37,305 nt of DNA from Phenylobacterium sp. (GCF_025934275.1 NZ_JAICYI010000033.1:1-37305), one strand, 5' to 3'. Counted from the first letter of the stretch, positions 18,537 to 26,632 are shown. The notes: generated from the sequence alone by a model not told the origin. Translations and numbers: made by a program.

Positions 18537-19964
18537 CTATTTCGCGTCTGGCTCTTCGGCCAGGGCGGCGTCGAGTTCGCGCTGGCGGAAGTGGCTGCGG
18601 ACGCCGGCGGGCGAGCCGAACTCCATCAGCTGGTCGGTCGCGGGATCGTACTTCGGCCAGGACGCAGCCCCGCAGCGCGGGGTTCCGGTCTTGGCGAAGG
18701 AGACCCAGCAGGCATGGACTAGGGCGGCCATGGCCTTGTCCTCGTCGGAGGGATTGGCGGGGCCGGAGACCGGGTTGGCGGGGCTCGGCGTCATGATCGG
18801 GCTGAGCTCGCGGTCGAATACGTAGTAGATCTCGCCCGCGTGCGGCGCGCCTTGATTGTCCGGCGTCCGCTTCTCGGTGGGCACATAGGAGAAGAAGTAG
18901 AGCCAGCTCGGCTTCCCTTCGGCGGACCTGGCGGCGATGAACCGGGCCGGGGCGCCGCCCTCCTTGTTGGTCCAGTCCACCGCCGCCTGGCCCTTGAGCG
19001 AGCGGTCGAGCCACGCCTCCCAGCTGTTGGAGCCGACGATCAGCGGGACATCGACGGTGTGCTTGCGAGCCATGGCCTGCAGCGAGGTCTCGGTCATCAA
19101 CCGACCGTCGACGATGGGGAACAGCGCGCCGCGCTGGGCGGCGACGAGCTTCTCCGCCGGGATCGCCTTCAGCTCGGCGAGGCCCGCGGTGGGCGAAGCG
19201 CCGGCGCGGACCGCCAGCGCCTGGCCGTCGGCCTGGGCTTTGGCGAGAGAGGGGGAGTCGCCCCAGGTGATGTTGGATTCGATGATCGCCTGGCTGAACA
19301 GGCCGCGCGCCTTCTTCAGGCCCAACAGGGCGTAGATGTCGATAGCGCCGGCGGATTCGCCGAACACCGTCACCCGCCGCGGATCGCCGCCGAACGCCTT
19401 GATGTTGGCCTGCACCCATTGGAGCGCGGCGAGCTGGTCCATCAGCCCGTAGTCGGCGAGCGGCTCGGCCGGGCCGGCCGCCTTGCTGATCGCCGGATGG
19501 GCGAAGAAGCCCAGAGGCCCAAGCCGATAGTTGATGAACACGGTGACGATGCCGTCCTTGGCGAAGGCGGGGCTGACGTACTGGACGCCCGAGCCGCCGA
19601 GGTTCGAGCCGCCGTGGATCCAGACCATCACCGGCGCGCCCTTGGCTCCAGCCGGCGCCACGACGTTCAGGTAGAGGCAGTCCTCGGAGGACTTCGGGCC
19701 GCCGGGGCGACTGCGCTGGGTGCAATTGGGCGAGGCTTCGGTGGCCGGGCGCTCACCGGTCCAGTGCGGCGCGGGCTGCGGCGGTCGCCAGCGGAGCTCC
19801 CCCACCGGCGGGGCGGCGAACGGGATGCCCAGGAAGCCGACCGCACCGCCTGAGCGGCCGCCGACCAGAACGCCCTCGGCGACCCTCACCTTCACCGGCT
19901 CGGCGCGCGCCGCGCTCGCGCAGATCAGCGCTGCGGCGAACACCGCACCGAACAACCTCAACAT
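18537..19964 (-). CDS. Secreted type-B carboxylesterase
   Basis: 475 residues. A signal peptide (about 1-21, MLRLFGAVFAAALI..ASAARA) is followed by the carboxylesterase B fold: FLGIPFAAPPVGELRW (44-59), SEDCLYLNV (93-101), the oxyanion HGG (117-119) and nucleophile Ser204 in GESAG. The late half has a variable lid and a C-terminal FAKTGTPRCG..WPKYD region with the usual closing motif. It should hydrolyse carboxylic esters in the periplasm or outside. I chose ATG 19962-19964 over an upstream TTG (19974-19976). It lies 45 bases downstream of the secreted cytochrome c gene on the same strand, probably in one operon. Confidence 0.9.
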   Translation of the reverse strand: MLRLFGAVFAAALICASAARAEPVKVRVAEGVLVGGRSGGAVGFLGIPFAAPPVGELRWRPPQPAPHWTGERPATEASPNCTQRSRPGGPKSSEDCLYLNVVAPAGAKGAPVMVWIHGGSNLGGSGVQYVSPAFAKDGIVTVFINYRLGPLGFFAHPAISKAAGPAEPLADYGLMDQLAALQWVQANIKAFGGDPRRVTVFGESAGAIDIYALLGLKKARGLFSQAIIESNITWGDSPSLAKAQADGQALAVRAGASPTAGLAELKAIPAEKLVAAQRGALFPIVDGRLMTETSLQAMARKHTVDVPLIVGSNSWEAWLDRSLKGQAAVDWTNKEGGAPARFIAARSAEGKPSWLYFFSYVPTEKRTPDNQGAPHAGEIYYVFDRELSPIMTPSPANPVSGPANPSDEDKAMAALVHACWVSFAKTGTPRCGAASWPKYDPATDQLMEFGSPAGVRSHFRQRELDAALAEEPDAK

Positions 19965-20009
19965 GCATGCCCCCAATCCGGCGCGGACCGATCGCGCGCT
20001 ACACCGCCA

Positions 20010-20699
20010 CTATGGCGGCGGCGCGGGGGTGACGCCAGGGGATCGGGGAGAGGCGCCCTGGGGTGCAAAGGACTGGGCGAAGGCGGGGTAGAGGATGATC
20101 GCGCCCGGCTTTGCGGTGAACGCGAATCCGGAGCCGGAGAGGCCGGCGGTGCGCACGCCGGGCCCGGTGGCGCCGGGGACGGTGAGCGGCGGCAGCGGCT
20201 TCAACGCGACGACGTCGACGGTGTTGTCGGGATCGATGGTGACCACGGCTTCGTCCGGGACGATGTCGGCGAACCGGCCCTTGGCCTGCAGCGCCCGGAC
20301 CACCTCGGCGGCCGAGGCGCCGAGCCCGGCGGCGCGGCGCCAGTCGCCCGCGCTCAGGGCGGCGGCCTTCGGAGTGGGCGCCGGGGCGTTCGGCGCGGCC
20401 GGCGCCGGAGCGGCGGGCTTGGAAAGGTATTTGGCCAGGTAGGCCGAGATCGCGAGCTGCTCTTCGGCGGTCATCTCGGCGCCGGCCGACTGCATCTTGG
20501 TGATCTCGAAATCCCATTCGTCGGGCGTGTAGCGCGCAAACGCGAACTCGGTGGCGTCGTGGCAGGCCGTGCAGACGCGGACCACGACGTCCTTGCCGGG
20601 CCCGGCCGGGAGGGGGTCGTCGGCCGGCGCCTGGGCCGACACCGGACCGGCGAGGCCGAGGAGGAGCGCGGCGGCGGCTGCGATCGTTCGCGGGGTCAT
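20010..20699 (-). CDS. Secreted mono-haem cytochrome c with Pro/Ala linker
   Basis: 229 residues from ATG 20697-20699. Signal peptide about 1-22 (MTPRTIAAAAALLLG...VSA). The cytochrome domain has one CTACH haem site (about 43-47) and a later Met (TKMQSAGAEMTAEEQLAISAYLAKYL) that could supply the axial ligand. A Pro/Ala-rich linker (about 96-115) leads to a C-terminal domain (about 116-200, LSAGDWRRAAGLGASAAEVVRALQAKGRF, then strands) that I do not recognise. The domain pattern (c-type cytochrome plus unknown domain, next to an esterase) suggests an electron carrier for a periplasmic oxidoreductase. A perfect palindrome lies 52 bases ahead of the start. Confidence 0.85.
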   Translation of the reverse strand: MTPRTIAAAAALLLGLAGPVSAQAPADDPLPAGPGKDVVVRVCTACHDATEFAFARYTPDEWDFEITKMQSAGAEMTAEEQLAISAYLAKYLSKPAAPAPAAPNAPAPTPKAAALSAGDWRRAAGLGASAAEVVRALQAKGRFADIVPDEAVVTIDPDNTVDVVALKPLPPLTVPGATGPGVRTAGLSGSGFAFTAKPGAIILYPAFAQSFAPQGASPRSPGVTPAPPP

Positions 20700-20751
20700 C
20701 GGCGGAGCATGTGCGCGTTGCGCCGCCGAGCCAAGGGCGGCAAGGCGTGTT

Positions 20752-20770
20752 GTTCCCCTGACAGGGGAAC
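20752..20770. promoter_or_regulatory. Perfect palindrome GTTCCCCT-GAC-AGGGGAAC, candidate operator
   Basis: Two perfect 8-base arms around a GAC centre. It lies between the divergent cytochrome c gene (start 20699) and the XRE regulator gene (start 21006). A nearly identical copy stands at 21562-21580, on the other side of the XRE gene. For the plus strand it directly precedes a -35-like TTGTCG (20771-20776). The placement suits an operator of the XRE protein. Confidence 0.6.
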
Positions 20771-20799
20771 TTGTCGCTGCGGTGGAGATTAAATATAGC
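20771..20799 (+). promoter_or_regulatory. Predicted promoter toward the XRE regulator
   Basis: TTGTCG (20771-20776), a 17-base spacer and TATAGC (20794-20799). The AT-rich block 20788-20797 also holds a TATATT on the minus strand that could serve the divergent cytochrome gene, though without a good -35. The leader to the XRE start would be about 200 bases. Confidence 0.35.
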
Positions 20800-21005
20800 G
20801 CCTTTCCGAGGGACGCCCCCGAAGGCCAGGTGAACGCAGCAACCCCGCCTGGGCCCCGGTGCTTGGAAGCCGCCGGGGCCAAATGCTTCAGCGCCTGATC
20901 CGCTCCCCACCCGTCCGCGACGCGGGCGCCGTCATTGCACCGGCCGGCTCGACGAGCGCCGCGGTGACCCATTCTGGAGCATTCGCGGCCAGTAGGAGTG
21001 GCCGA

Positions 21006-21287
21006 GTGCAGGACGCGTTCAACCGGGAACTTGGAAGGTTGCTCAGGGAGCGGCGGCGGGAGCTCAAGCTCAGCCTGAAGACCGTGGCCGAGCTGTGCGG
21101 CGCGCAGTTCCAGCTGATCCACAAGTACGAGCATGCCGAGGCGCAGGTCTCGGCCTTCCGGCTGTGGCAACTGCTGCGCTCGCTTAAGCTCGACGCCACC
21201 GACCTGCTCCACGAGGTGGAGAAGGCGCTCCCGGCCGGCGCCGGCGAGGCGACCGCGTCATCGGCCGCCGGCCGCTCCGAACTCTGA
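21006..21287 (+). CDS. Small XRE-family transcriptional regulator
   Basis: 93 residues. The HTH_3/XRE domain fills residues about 6-62: LGRLLRERRRELKLSLKTVAELCG, recognition helix around AQFQLIHKYEHAEAQVS, then FRLWQLLRSLKL. The remainder is an Ala/Gly tail without a sensor or peptidase domain, so it acts by DNA binding alone or with a partner. I chose GTG 21006-21008 because AGGAG (20994-20998) lies 7 bases before it; the frame is open further upstream to 20859, but that part is unlike the family. Matching palindromes lie about 235 bases before it and 275 bases after it, which points to autoregulation plus control of both neighbours. Confidence 0.8.
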   Translation: MQDAFNRELGRLLRERRRELKLSLKTVAELCGAQFQLIHKYEHAEAQVSAFRLWQLLRSLKLDATDLLHEVEKALPAGAGEATASSAAGRSEL

Positions 21288-21676
21288 GGACCGGGCGCGA
21301 GCGCGCGGGGCCGTCGATCGGTCCGGCGCAGCGGCGCCGAAGATCGCCTGAAGGTCAGCCGCCACCGAACCTGTCCAGGGACGGAACCTCGCCATGCCGT
21401 GCGCGTGCGGCGAGGCCGCGCCGCACCAGCCGACCTGGAATTCGACCAGCAGGTTCCTGAAGCTGTAGGTCACGGCTCGCGCCCTTTTCGCCCGAGAGGC
21501 CGCCGGCCGGGCCGGTGAGGCCGAAATCTGCAAATGACATAAGCGAAGGCAGAGCTTGGCGGTTCCCCTGATAGGGGAATGTTGCGCGATTTCAGGTCGC
21601 TGTCGCTCGCAGGACGGCCCGGAAACGGAACTCAGGAAATCCCACCTCCGTTGGTCCATAACCCATGGAGGTCATG
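21288..21676. other. 389-base gap with a second operator and no convincing gene
   Basis: It contains the palindrome at 21562-21580. A minus-strand frame 21355-21540 (61 residues, start MSFADFGLTGP) and another, overlapping minus frame both show partly protein-like stretches (VTYSFRNLLVEFQVGW), but neither has a ribosome-binding site or a recognisable family. They could be the two halves of one decayed gene. I found no tRNA or other RNA gene. Confidence 0.4.
21562..21580. promoter_or_regulatory. Palindrome GTTCCCCT-GAT-AGGGGAAT, second candidate operator
   Basis: It differs from the 20752-20770 palindrome at two positions only (centre GAT for GAC, last base T for C), so the 7-base arms TTCCCCT/AGGGGAA are exact. 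It precedes the 56-residue gene by 96 bases. Two near-identical 19-mers flanking an XRE gene are unlikely by chance. Confidence 0.6.
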
Positions 21677-21847
21677 ATGCCCCGAGAGTTGATCGAGCCC
21701 CACAAGGGCGACAAACGCTATGCTCGGCGTGACGCGAACGGCCGCTTCAAGCGGGAGGTGGAGGTGGGTCGCTCACTCGCCGCCGATCGCCGCCAGCACG
21801 CCAAGACGAAGGCGAAGCCCGGCGAGGGAGATCGCGGCGACCGCTGA
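21677..21847 (+). CDS. Small conserved charged protein
   Basis: 56 residues: MPRELIEPHKGDKRYARRD, then GRFKREVEVGRSLAADRR, then a Lys/Gly/Asp tail. The P-R-E-x-I-EPH-x-GDKRY-x-RRD pattern with a KSLAADRR-like centre is a recurring small hydrophilic protein in Caulobacterales and relatives, with no known function. I chose the third nearby ATG (21677) because GGAGG (21667-21671) ends 5 bases before it; ATG 21665 overlaps the GGAGG itself and ATG 21674 is too close. It may be under the palindrome at 21562-21580. Confidence 0.75.
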   Translation: MPRELIEPHKGDKRYARRDANGRFKREVEVGRSLAADRRQHAKTKAKPGEGDRGDR

Positions 21848-21873
21848 TGCGGAAGGCGGGGCCCGACGCGAGC

Positions 21874-21914
21874 TTGACCATGATGCAACCAGAGCGCCAT
21901 TATAACTTCGTTAT
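21874..21914 (+). promoter_or_regulatory. Predicted promoter with ATAAC-TTC-GTTAT dyad
   Basis: TTGACC (21874-21879), an 18-base spacer and CATTAT (21898-21903). A perfect ATAAC-TTC-GTTAT dyad (21902-21914) overlaps the expected start of transcription, and TTCG/CGAA arms extend past it. The dyad may be an operator for the small gene starting at 21935. Confidence 0.35.
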
Positions 21915-21934
21915 GCGAAGGGCAGGGCGCGTTG

Positions 21935-22162
21935 GTGGCGCACTACAGGCTCTATTTCCTCGATCCGGCGGGGCACATCTGCAAGGCGGTCGAGCTGGAC
22001 TGCGAGGATGACGCGCAGGCGATCCGCGGGGTCGAGCCGCACCGCGACGGCCGCGCCATGGAGCTTTGGCAGGCCGATCGCCAGGTGAAGACCTATCCGG
22101 CCGACCGGCGCGGCGCCGAACCGCCGGGGCGAAGCCCGCCGCATCGGCCGGGCGCCGCCTAG
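21935..22162 (+). CDS. Small conserved protein, unknown function
   Basis: 75 residues from GTG 21935-21937. Core: HYRLYFLDPAGHICKAVELDCEDDAQAI, then RAMELWQADRQVKTY. This is the common short alphaproteobacterial type with Y-R-L-Y-F-L-D...GHI and ELWQ..R motifs, of one beta-hairpin plus helix, annotated only as hypothetical. The C-terminal tail (Pro/Arg-rich) is variable. A TTG three bases upstream is a less likely start. The ribosome-binding site is weak. Confidence 0.7.
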   Translation: MAHYRLYFLDPAGHICKAVELDCEDDAQAIRGVEPHRDGRAMELWQADRQVKTYPADRRGAEPPGRSPPHRPGAA

Positions 22163-22168
22163 CCGTCC

Positions 22169-23341
22169 TCAGCTGGCCCTCAGCGCCTCGGCGACCGGCA
22201 GCCGCGCCGCGCGGATGGCCGGAAACAAGCCGCCGATCAGCCCGATCGCCAGCGCCACGCCCACCCCCGTCAGCGCCAGCCCCGGCGTGACGCTGGCCTG
22301 AAACGCCAGCCCCGCCGTGTCGATGCCGTGACCGTTGAAGCCGAGCGCGGCGATCCCCACGCCGATCAGCGCCCCGGGGATGGCCAGCGCCAGCGCCTCG
22401 ATGATGATCGAGGCGACCACCGAGCCGCCGCCGAAGCCGATCGCGCGCAGGGTGGCGATCTCCCGCAGACGCGCATCGACCGCGGCGTAGAGGGTCGTGA
22501 TGGCGCCCGCCGCAGCGCCCACCGCCATCACTCCGCCCACGAAGAAGCCGACGAAGTCGAACAGCACGCGCAGCTGCTTCATCTGGTCGCGGTAGTACTG
22601 GCCGAGCGTCTTCACCTGGGCGTTCAGCTGCGGGTTCGACATCACCCAGTCGCGGAAGCGGCGATAGTCGGACGGCGAGGCCAGCTGCACGCCGATGCTC
22701 TGGTAGGTCGTGTTGCCGAACGCCGCCTTGATGGTCTCCACGTCGCCGGCCAGCGAGTTCTCGTCGATCCCGCCCTCGTCGGCATAGACGCCGACCACCG
22801 TCCAGGGCGCGCCGCGGATGTCGATCTTGTCGCCGACGTCGAGGCCGCGGAAAAGGTCGTGGGCGGTCTTGCCGGCGACCAGCTCGTGCATGCCGGCCCG
22901 GAACATCCGCCCCTGGACGATGTGCAGGGTGGACTTGTTCATTAGGTTGCCGATCTCACCGGTGCCGCGCAGCATCTCGTTCTGAGGCGCGCCGTCCTTG
23001 CGGCGGATCACCTCGACGCCCACAGCGGCCAGCGGCTGGATCATGCGGCGCCCGTCGGCGGTGCGCTTGACCCCCGGCGCGGACTGCAGCACCGCGACAT
23101 CGCCGGTGGTGAAGGCGCCGGCGAACTCCGAGGCGCCGCCCGCCGGCAGCAGCACGGCGCGGTCTTCCTGATCGTTGACGTCGACGAAGCGTCGCACGCC
23201 CTGGCCGATCGCCAGGATGCAGACCATCACCGCGACGACGGTGGCGACGCCGACCACCGTCACCGTGGACGGGCCGAGGCGCTGGGGCAGGGTGCGCAGC
23301 GCCAGGGCCGTCGCGACGAGGATTTGCCGGAGCGGATGCAT
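22169..23341 (-). CDS. ABC transporter permease (FtsX/MacB type), second of two
   Basis: 390 residues from ATG 23339-23341. One N-terminal membrane helix (about 22-46, VTVVGVATVVAVMVCILAI), a MacB-like periplasmic domain (about 50-265) and three C-terminal helices (about 268-292, 312-345, 355-380) ending in the FtsX motif FPAIRAARLPVAEALRAS. The layout is that of MacB/LolC-E permeases, which export lipoproteins, peptides or drugs rather than import. It is the last gene of the operon and follows the other permease by 11 bases. Substrate unknown. Confidence 0.88.
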   Translation of the reverse strand: MHPLRQILVATALALRTLPQRLGPSTVTVVGVATVVAVMVCILAIGQGVRRFVDVNDQEDRAVLLPAGGASEFAGAFTTGDVAVLQSAPGVKRTADGRRMIQPLAAVGVEVIRRKDGAPQNEMLRGTGEIGNLMNKSTLHIVQGRMFRAGMHELVAGKTAHDLFRGLDVGDKIDIRGAPWTVVGVYADEGGIDENSLAGDVETIKAAFGNTTYQSIGVQLASPSDYRRFRDWVMSNPQLNAQVKTLGQYYRDQMKQLRVLFDFVGFFVGGVMAVGAAAGAITTLYAAVDARLREIATLRAIGFGGGSVVASIIIEALALAIPGALIGVGIAALGFNGHGIDTAGLAFQASVTPGLALTGVGVALAIGLIGGLFPAIRAARLPVAEALRAS

Positions 23342-23352
23342 CTCGCCTCTCC

Positions 23353-24501
23353 TCAGCGTCCCGCCAGGCCGTCGACGATGGACAGCCGCGCCGCGCGCCA
23401 GGCGGGTATCGCGCCGGCGACCAGCGCCAGCAGCAGGGCGACGATCAGCCCTGCGGGCAGGGCGGGGCCGGCCTTCACGTTGAAGTGGATGGTCTTCATC
23501 ACCACCGGATAGAGCGCGGTCGAGATCAGCAGGCCTGCGATCGCTGCGGCCAGGCAGATCACCACCGCCTCGACGATCGTGATCCCGACCACCGTGGCGT
23601 CCCCGAAGCCCAGCGTCTTCAGGACCGCCAGTTCGACGGTCCGCTCGCGGCCGGACTGGATCATCACCGAGCCCACCGAGAACAGCAGCGCGAAGAACAC
23701 CGCCCCGGCGATCAGCCGCACGGCCAGGCCGACGTCGCCAAGCCGCGCGATCGAGGCGAGCGCCAGCTGCCTGAGCGAATAGGTCTTGGTCTCGTGCGGC
23801 GAGTTGGCGAACTGGCGGTCGATGGCGACAGACATGACCCCCGACTTCAGCGGATCGTCGATCCGCACCAGGTAGCCGTTGACGGTGCCCGCGTTGCTGG
23901 CGCGGCTCTGGTCGATGTAGTCGTAGTTCAGCAAGACCAGGCCGCCGAACACGCCGTCGTCGGGGTTCGAGGGATAGATGCCGACCACGTCGACGGGGAA
24001 GGCTCTGCCGCCGTCCTTGTTGGTGTAGAACTGGGGCGTGAGCGGGACCCGGTCGCCCACCTTGAACCCGTAGAGCTTGGCGTGGTCGGAGGTCACTAGC
24101 GCGCCGCTCCTGGTCGCCTTCAGCGCCGCCCATTGGGCCGGCGTGATGTGCAGCTGGTCGTCGACCGCGCGGGCCTCGTCGGGATCGATGGCCTGCGCCG
24201 GCAGGAACGCGTTCGGCTGACGGAACGGGCCGCCGAAGAACACCGTCCGCGCGGCGGCTCTCACGCCCGGCGTGCGCTTCAGGATGTCGAGGTCGGCGAT
24301 CGGCAGGCGGTCGAGCGGGCCGCCTCGGCTTTGGGTGATCAGCACGTCGGCCTGGGCGTTGGCCACTAGCCGGCTCAGGCCCGAGGTGAAGCCCTGCAGG
24401 ATGCCGAAGATCACGAAGGCGCTGATGATCGAGATCAGCGTCAGCGCGGTGCGCCCCGGGCGCCGCCAGACGCCGGCCCAGACGAGCGGCAGGAACTTCA
24501 C
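23353..24501 (-). CDS. ABC transporter permease (FtsX/MacB type), first of two
   Basis: 382 residues from GTG 24499-24501, which overlaps the ATPase stop (GTGA). It starts [35 protein letters not shown] (cytoplasmic stub, helix about 20-36), followed by a periplasmic domain and three C-terminal helices with the FtsX end [18 protein letters not shown]. It differs enough from the second permease to suggest a heteromeric pair as in LolCE. Translation is coupled to the ATPase. Confidence 0.88.
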   Translation of the reverse strand: MKFLPLVWAGVWRRPGRTALTLISIISAFVIFGILQGFTSGLSRLVANAQADVLITQSRGGPLDRLPIADLDILKRTPGVRAAARTVFFGGPFRQPNAFLPAQAIDPDEARAVDDQLHITPAQWAALKATRSGALVTSDHAKLYGFKVGDRVPLTPQFYTNKDGGRAFPVDVVGIYPSNPDDGVFGGLVLLNYDYIDQSRASNAGTVNGYLVRIDDPLKSGVMSVAIDRQFANSPHETKTYSLRQLALASIARLGDVGLAVRLIAGAVFFALLFSVGSVMIQSGRERTVELAVLKTLGFGDATVVGITIVEAVVICLAAAIAGLLISTALYPVVMKTIHFNVKAGPALPAGLIVALLLALVAGAIPAWRAARLSIVDGLAGR

Positions 24502-25190
24502 GCCGCTTCCGCCGGCGCGGCGGCGAGCGCGCCCTTGTCGAGGTGGACGACGCGGCTGGCGAACTGCGCGGCCTTGGGGTCGTGGGTGACCATGACGATG
24601 GTCTTGCCCTGTTCGCGGTTGAGCAGCTGCAGGAGGCCCAGGATCTCCTCGGCGGTCTCGCGATCGAGGTCGCCGGTGGGTTCGTCGCAGACCAGCAGGG
24701 TGGGGTCGGTGACGATGGCGCGGGCGATGGCGACGCGCTGCTGCTGGCCGCCGGAGAGCTCGGAGGGCTTGTGCTTGCGCCGGTCCGTGAGGCCGACGAG
24801 CTCCAGCGCCGCGGCCACGCTCTGCCGGCGCTGCGCGCCCGATAGGCGCGTCAGCAGCAGAGGCAGCTCGACGTTCCGCTCGGCCGAGAGCGTCGGCATC
24901 AGGTGATAGAACTGGAAGACGAAACCGACGTGACGCGCCCGCCACCTGGCGAGCTGGCCGCCGGAGAGGTCGTCGATGTGCTCGCCGGCCACCACCACCT
25001 CGCCGTCGCTCGGCCGGTCGAGGCCGCCGATCAGGTTGAGCAGCGTGGTCTTGCCCGAGCCGGAGGGGCCCATCAGCGCCAGGAACTCGCCGGGCTGCAC
25101 CTCGAGGTCCAGGTTGTGCAGCACCTGGATGCTCTCCGAGCCGCGCTTGTAGCGCTTGACGACCCCGCGCATGCTGACCAACGGCTCCAT
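24498..25190 (-). CDS. ABC transporter ATP-binding protein (LolD/MacB type)
   Basis: 230 residues. Walker [10 protein letters not shown] (41-49), Q-loop [22 protein letters not shown], signature [15 protein letters not shown] (about 144-158), Walker [13 protein letters not shown], and H-loop VTHDPKAA. The LMPTLSAxxNVxxPL stretch is characteristic of the LolD/MacB/FtsE subfamily, which powers mechanotransmission across the inner membrane. It precedes the two permeases and follows the membrane fusion protein by 10 bases. Confidence 0.92.
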   Translation of the reverse strand: MEPLVSMRGVVKRYKRGSESIQVLHNLDLEVQPGEFLALMGPSGSGKTTLLNLIGGLDRPSDGEVVVAGEHIDDLSGGQLARWRARHVGFVFQFYHLMPTLSAERNVELPLLLTRLSGAQRRQSVAAALELVGLTDRRKHKPSELSGGQQQRVAIARAIVTDPTLLVCDEPTGDLDRETAEEILGLLQLLNREQGKTIVMVTHDPKAAQFASRVVHLDKGALAAAPAEAA

Positions 25191-25200
25191 CGCGCTCTCC

Positions 25201-26469
25201 TCAGCTCGCCTGCGCCTTGCGCCGGATCTTCACCGCCCGGCCGTCCTTCAGCTTGTCGGCTCCCTCGACGGCGACGGTCTCGCCTGGGCTGACGCCCGCG
25301 ATCACGGTCTGGCCCTGGCTGGTCTTCTCCCCCAGCCTGACCGCGCGCCGCTCGGCGTGGCCGTCCGCGATGACGAACACCACCGTCTGGCCGCTGTCCT
25401 CGCTCTGCACCGCCTCGGGCGGCACGACGACGGAGCGGCCGGCCTGCGAGGCGCCGGCGGCGGCCGGCGTCGGGCTCAGGAAGGCGACGTGCGCGCCCAT
25501 CTGTGGGATGATCCGCGGATCCTTCAGCTTCAGCCCGACGCGCACGCTGACCGTCGCCTTCGACTGGTCGGCGGTCGGCACGACGGCGATCACCTCGGCC
25601 GGGATGTCCCAGTTCGGATAGGCGTTCAGCTTGACGCTGGCCGGCATGCCGGGGCTCACCCGGTTGATGAAGCTTTCGGCGACGTCGACGTCGACCTCGA
25701 GCGAATCCATGTCGACGATGGTGCCGATGCCGGTGCGGGTGAAGCCGCCGCCGGCCGACACCGGGGAGACCATCTCGCCGGGCTGCGCCGCCTTGACGGT
25801 CACCACGCCTGCGAACGGGGCGCGAATGATGGTGTCGTCCTCGGCCCGTTGCTGGACTTCGACCGCGGCCTTGGCCGTCATCACCTGACGCTGTGCGAGG
25901 TCGAGGCTTTCGCGGGCGGAATCCGCTGCGGCCTTGGCGTCGTCGACGTCCTGCTCGCTCAAGAATCCGCGGTCGTGCAGCTTCTGGCTGCGCTCGTACT
26001 TGGGCACGGCGCCTTCGAGGTTCGCCTGGGCGACGCGCACGCTCGCCTGCGCGGCGGCGACCTGGGCGCGGGCCTGATCGAGCGCGGCCCTGGCGTTGGA
26101 ATCGTCGAGCCGGGCGATCACCTCGCCGGCCGCCACCCGCTGGCCCTCCTCGATCATGACCTGCGCGACCTTGCCGGTGATCTTCGAGGAGACGGTTGCG
26201 GCGCGGCGGGCGACCACGTAGCCGGACGCGTCGAGCAGCGAGCCGCCCTGGGCCGCGCCGCCGCTCCAGGCGGGCTTGGCGGTGGCGACCTCCACCGCGA
26301 CGAGGTCGGGCCGGGCCACGACGAACCAGCCGACCGCGATCGCGAGGGCCAAGCCGGCGGCGCCGCCCAGCGCCCAGGGCCAGAGGTCCGGACCGCGACG
26401 GCGTCGCCGCGCGCCGGCCGGCGCCTCGCGCTCGATCTTCAGCTGGCCGATCAAGGAGGCCTTGTTCAA
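25201..26469 (-). CDS. Periplasmic membrane fusion (HlyD/MacA-type) protein
   Basis: 422 residues from TTG 26467-26469. Arg-rich cytoplasmic stub (ARRRRRG, about 20), one membrane anchor (about 29-51), lipoyl-type half (SSKITGKVAQVMIEEGQRVAAGEVIARLDD), a paired-helix hairpin (about 125-215, ALDQARAQVAAAQASV...AVEVQQRAEDD), second lipoyl half (IRAPFAGVVTVKAAQPGEMVSP) and beta-barrel plus membrane-proximal domains. It should bridge the MacB-like permeases and an outer-membrane channel, which is not in the window. No ATG lies in this frame upstream. The TTG overlaps the stop of a 20-codon frame (TTGA), so either translation is coupled or a frameshift hides a longer N-terminus. Confidence 0.88.
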   Translation of the reverse strand: MNKASLIGQLKIEREAPAGARRRRRGPDLWPWALGGAAGLALAIAVGWFVVARPDLVAVEVATAKPAWSGGAAQGGSLLDASGYVVARRAATVSSKITGKVAQVMIEEGQRVAAGEVIARLDDSNARAALDQARAQVAAAQASVRVAQANLEGAVPKYERSQKLHDRGFLSEQDVDDAKAAADSARESLDLAQRQVMTAKAAVEVQQRAEDDTIIRAPFAGVVTVKAAQPGEMVSPVSAGGGFTRTGIGTIVDMDSLEVDVDVAESFINRVSPGMPASVKLNAYPNWDIPAEVIAVVPTADQSKATVSVRVGLKLKDPRIIPQMGAHVAFLSPTPAAAGASQAGRSVVVPPEAVQSEDSGQTVVFVIADGHAERRAVRLGEKTSQGQTVIAGVSPGETVAVEGADKLKDGRAVKIRRKAQAS

Positions 26470-26528
26470 GGCGGCGCCCCGGGCGGGCCGTCCTGGGACG
26501 TATTCGTCGCCACGTGATGACTGATCAT
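26466..26528 (-). CDS. Possible 20-residue leader peptide of the efflux operon
   Basis: ATG 26526-26528 to TGA 26466-26468 encodes MISHHVATNTSQDG plus PPGAPP. A GAGGA stands about 6 bases before the ATG, a better ribosome-binding site than any for the following TTG, and its stop overlaps that TTG (TTGA). It could drive coupled initiation of the fusion protein, be a regulatory leader, or be the real N-terminus separated by a frameshift. Confidence 0.3.
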   Translation of the reverse strand: MISHHVATNTSQDGPPGAPP

Positions 26529-26604
26529 CGGCATTCCTCGGTGCAGCATCTCCCGGTTGCAGCCGCGGGCGAAGTGAATTTCAGGAAAGGCTGCTCCGGT
26601 CCGC

Positions 26605-26632
26605 ATCTTACGAGTGTAGTACGGGCTGTAAA
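26605..26632 (-). promoter_or_regulatory. Predicted promoter of the efflux operon
   Basis: Minus strand TTTACA (26627-26632), a 16-base spacer and TAAGAT (26605-26610). The spacer holds GTACTACACTCGTA, an imperfect TAC...GTA dyad of the kind TetR-type repressors use between -35 and -10. No such regulator gene is adjacent. The leader would be about 130 bases before the TTG start. Confidence 0.4.

Noticed and set aside
21355..21540. A 61-codon minus-strand frame (start MSFADFG)
   Set aside because: No ribosome-binding site, no recognised family, and the better protein-like stretch is in another frame; kept only as a note under the gap.
21902..21920. Partial resemblance of ATAACTTCGT to a loxP arm
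   Set aside because: Only about ten bases match; there is no inverted second arm at 8-base spacing and no recombinase gene nearby.
25156..26517. A 453-codon plus-strand open frame opposite the fusion protein
   Set aside because: It is antisense to a clear HlyD/MacA-type gene, with His/Asp/Gly-rich filler and no recognised fold.
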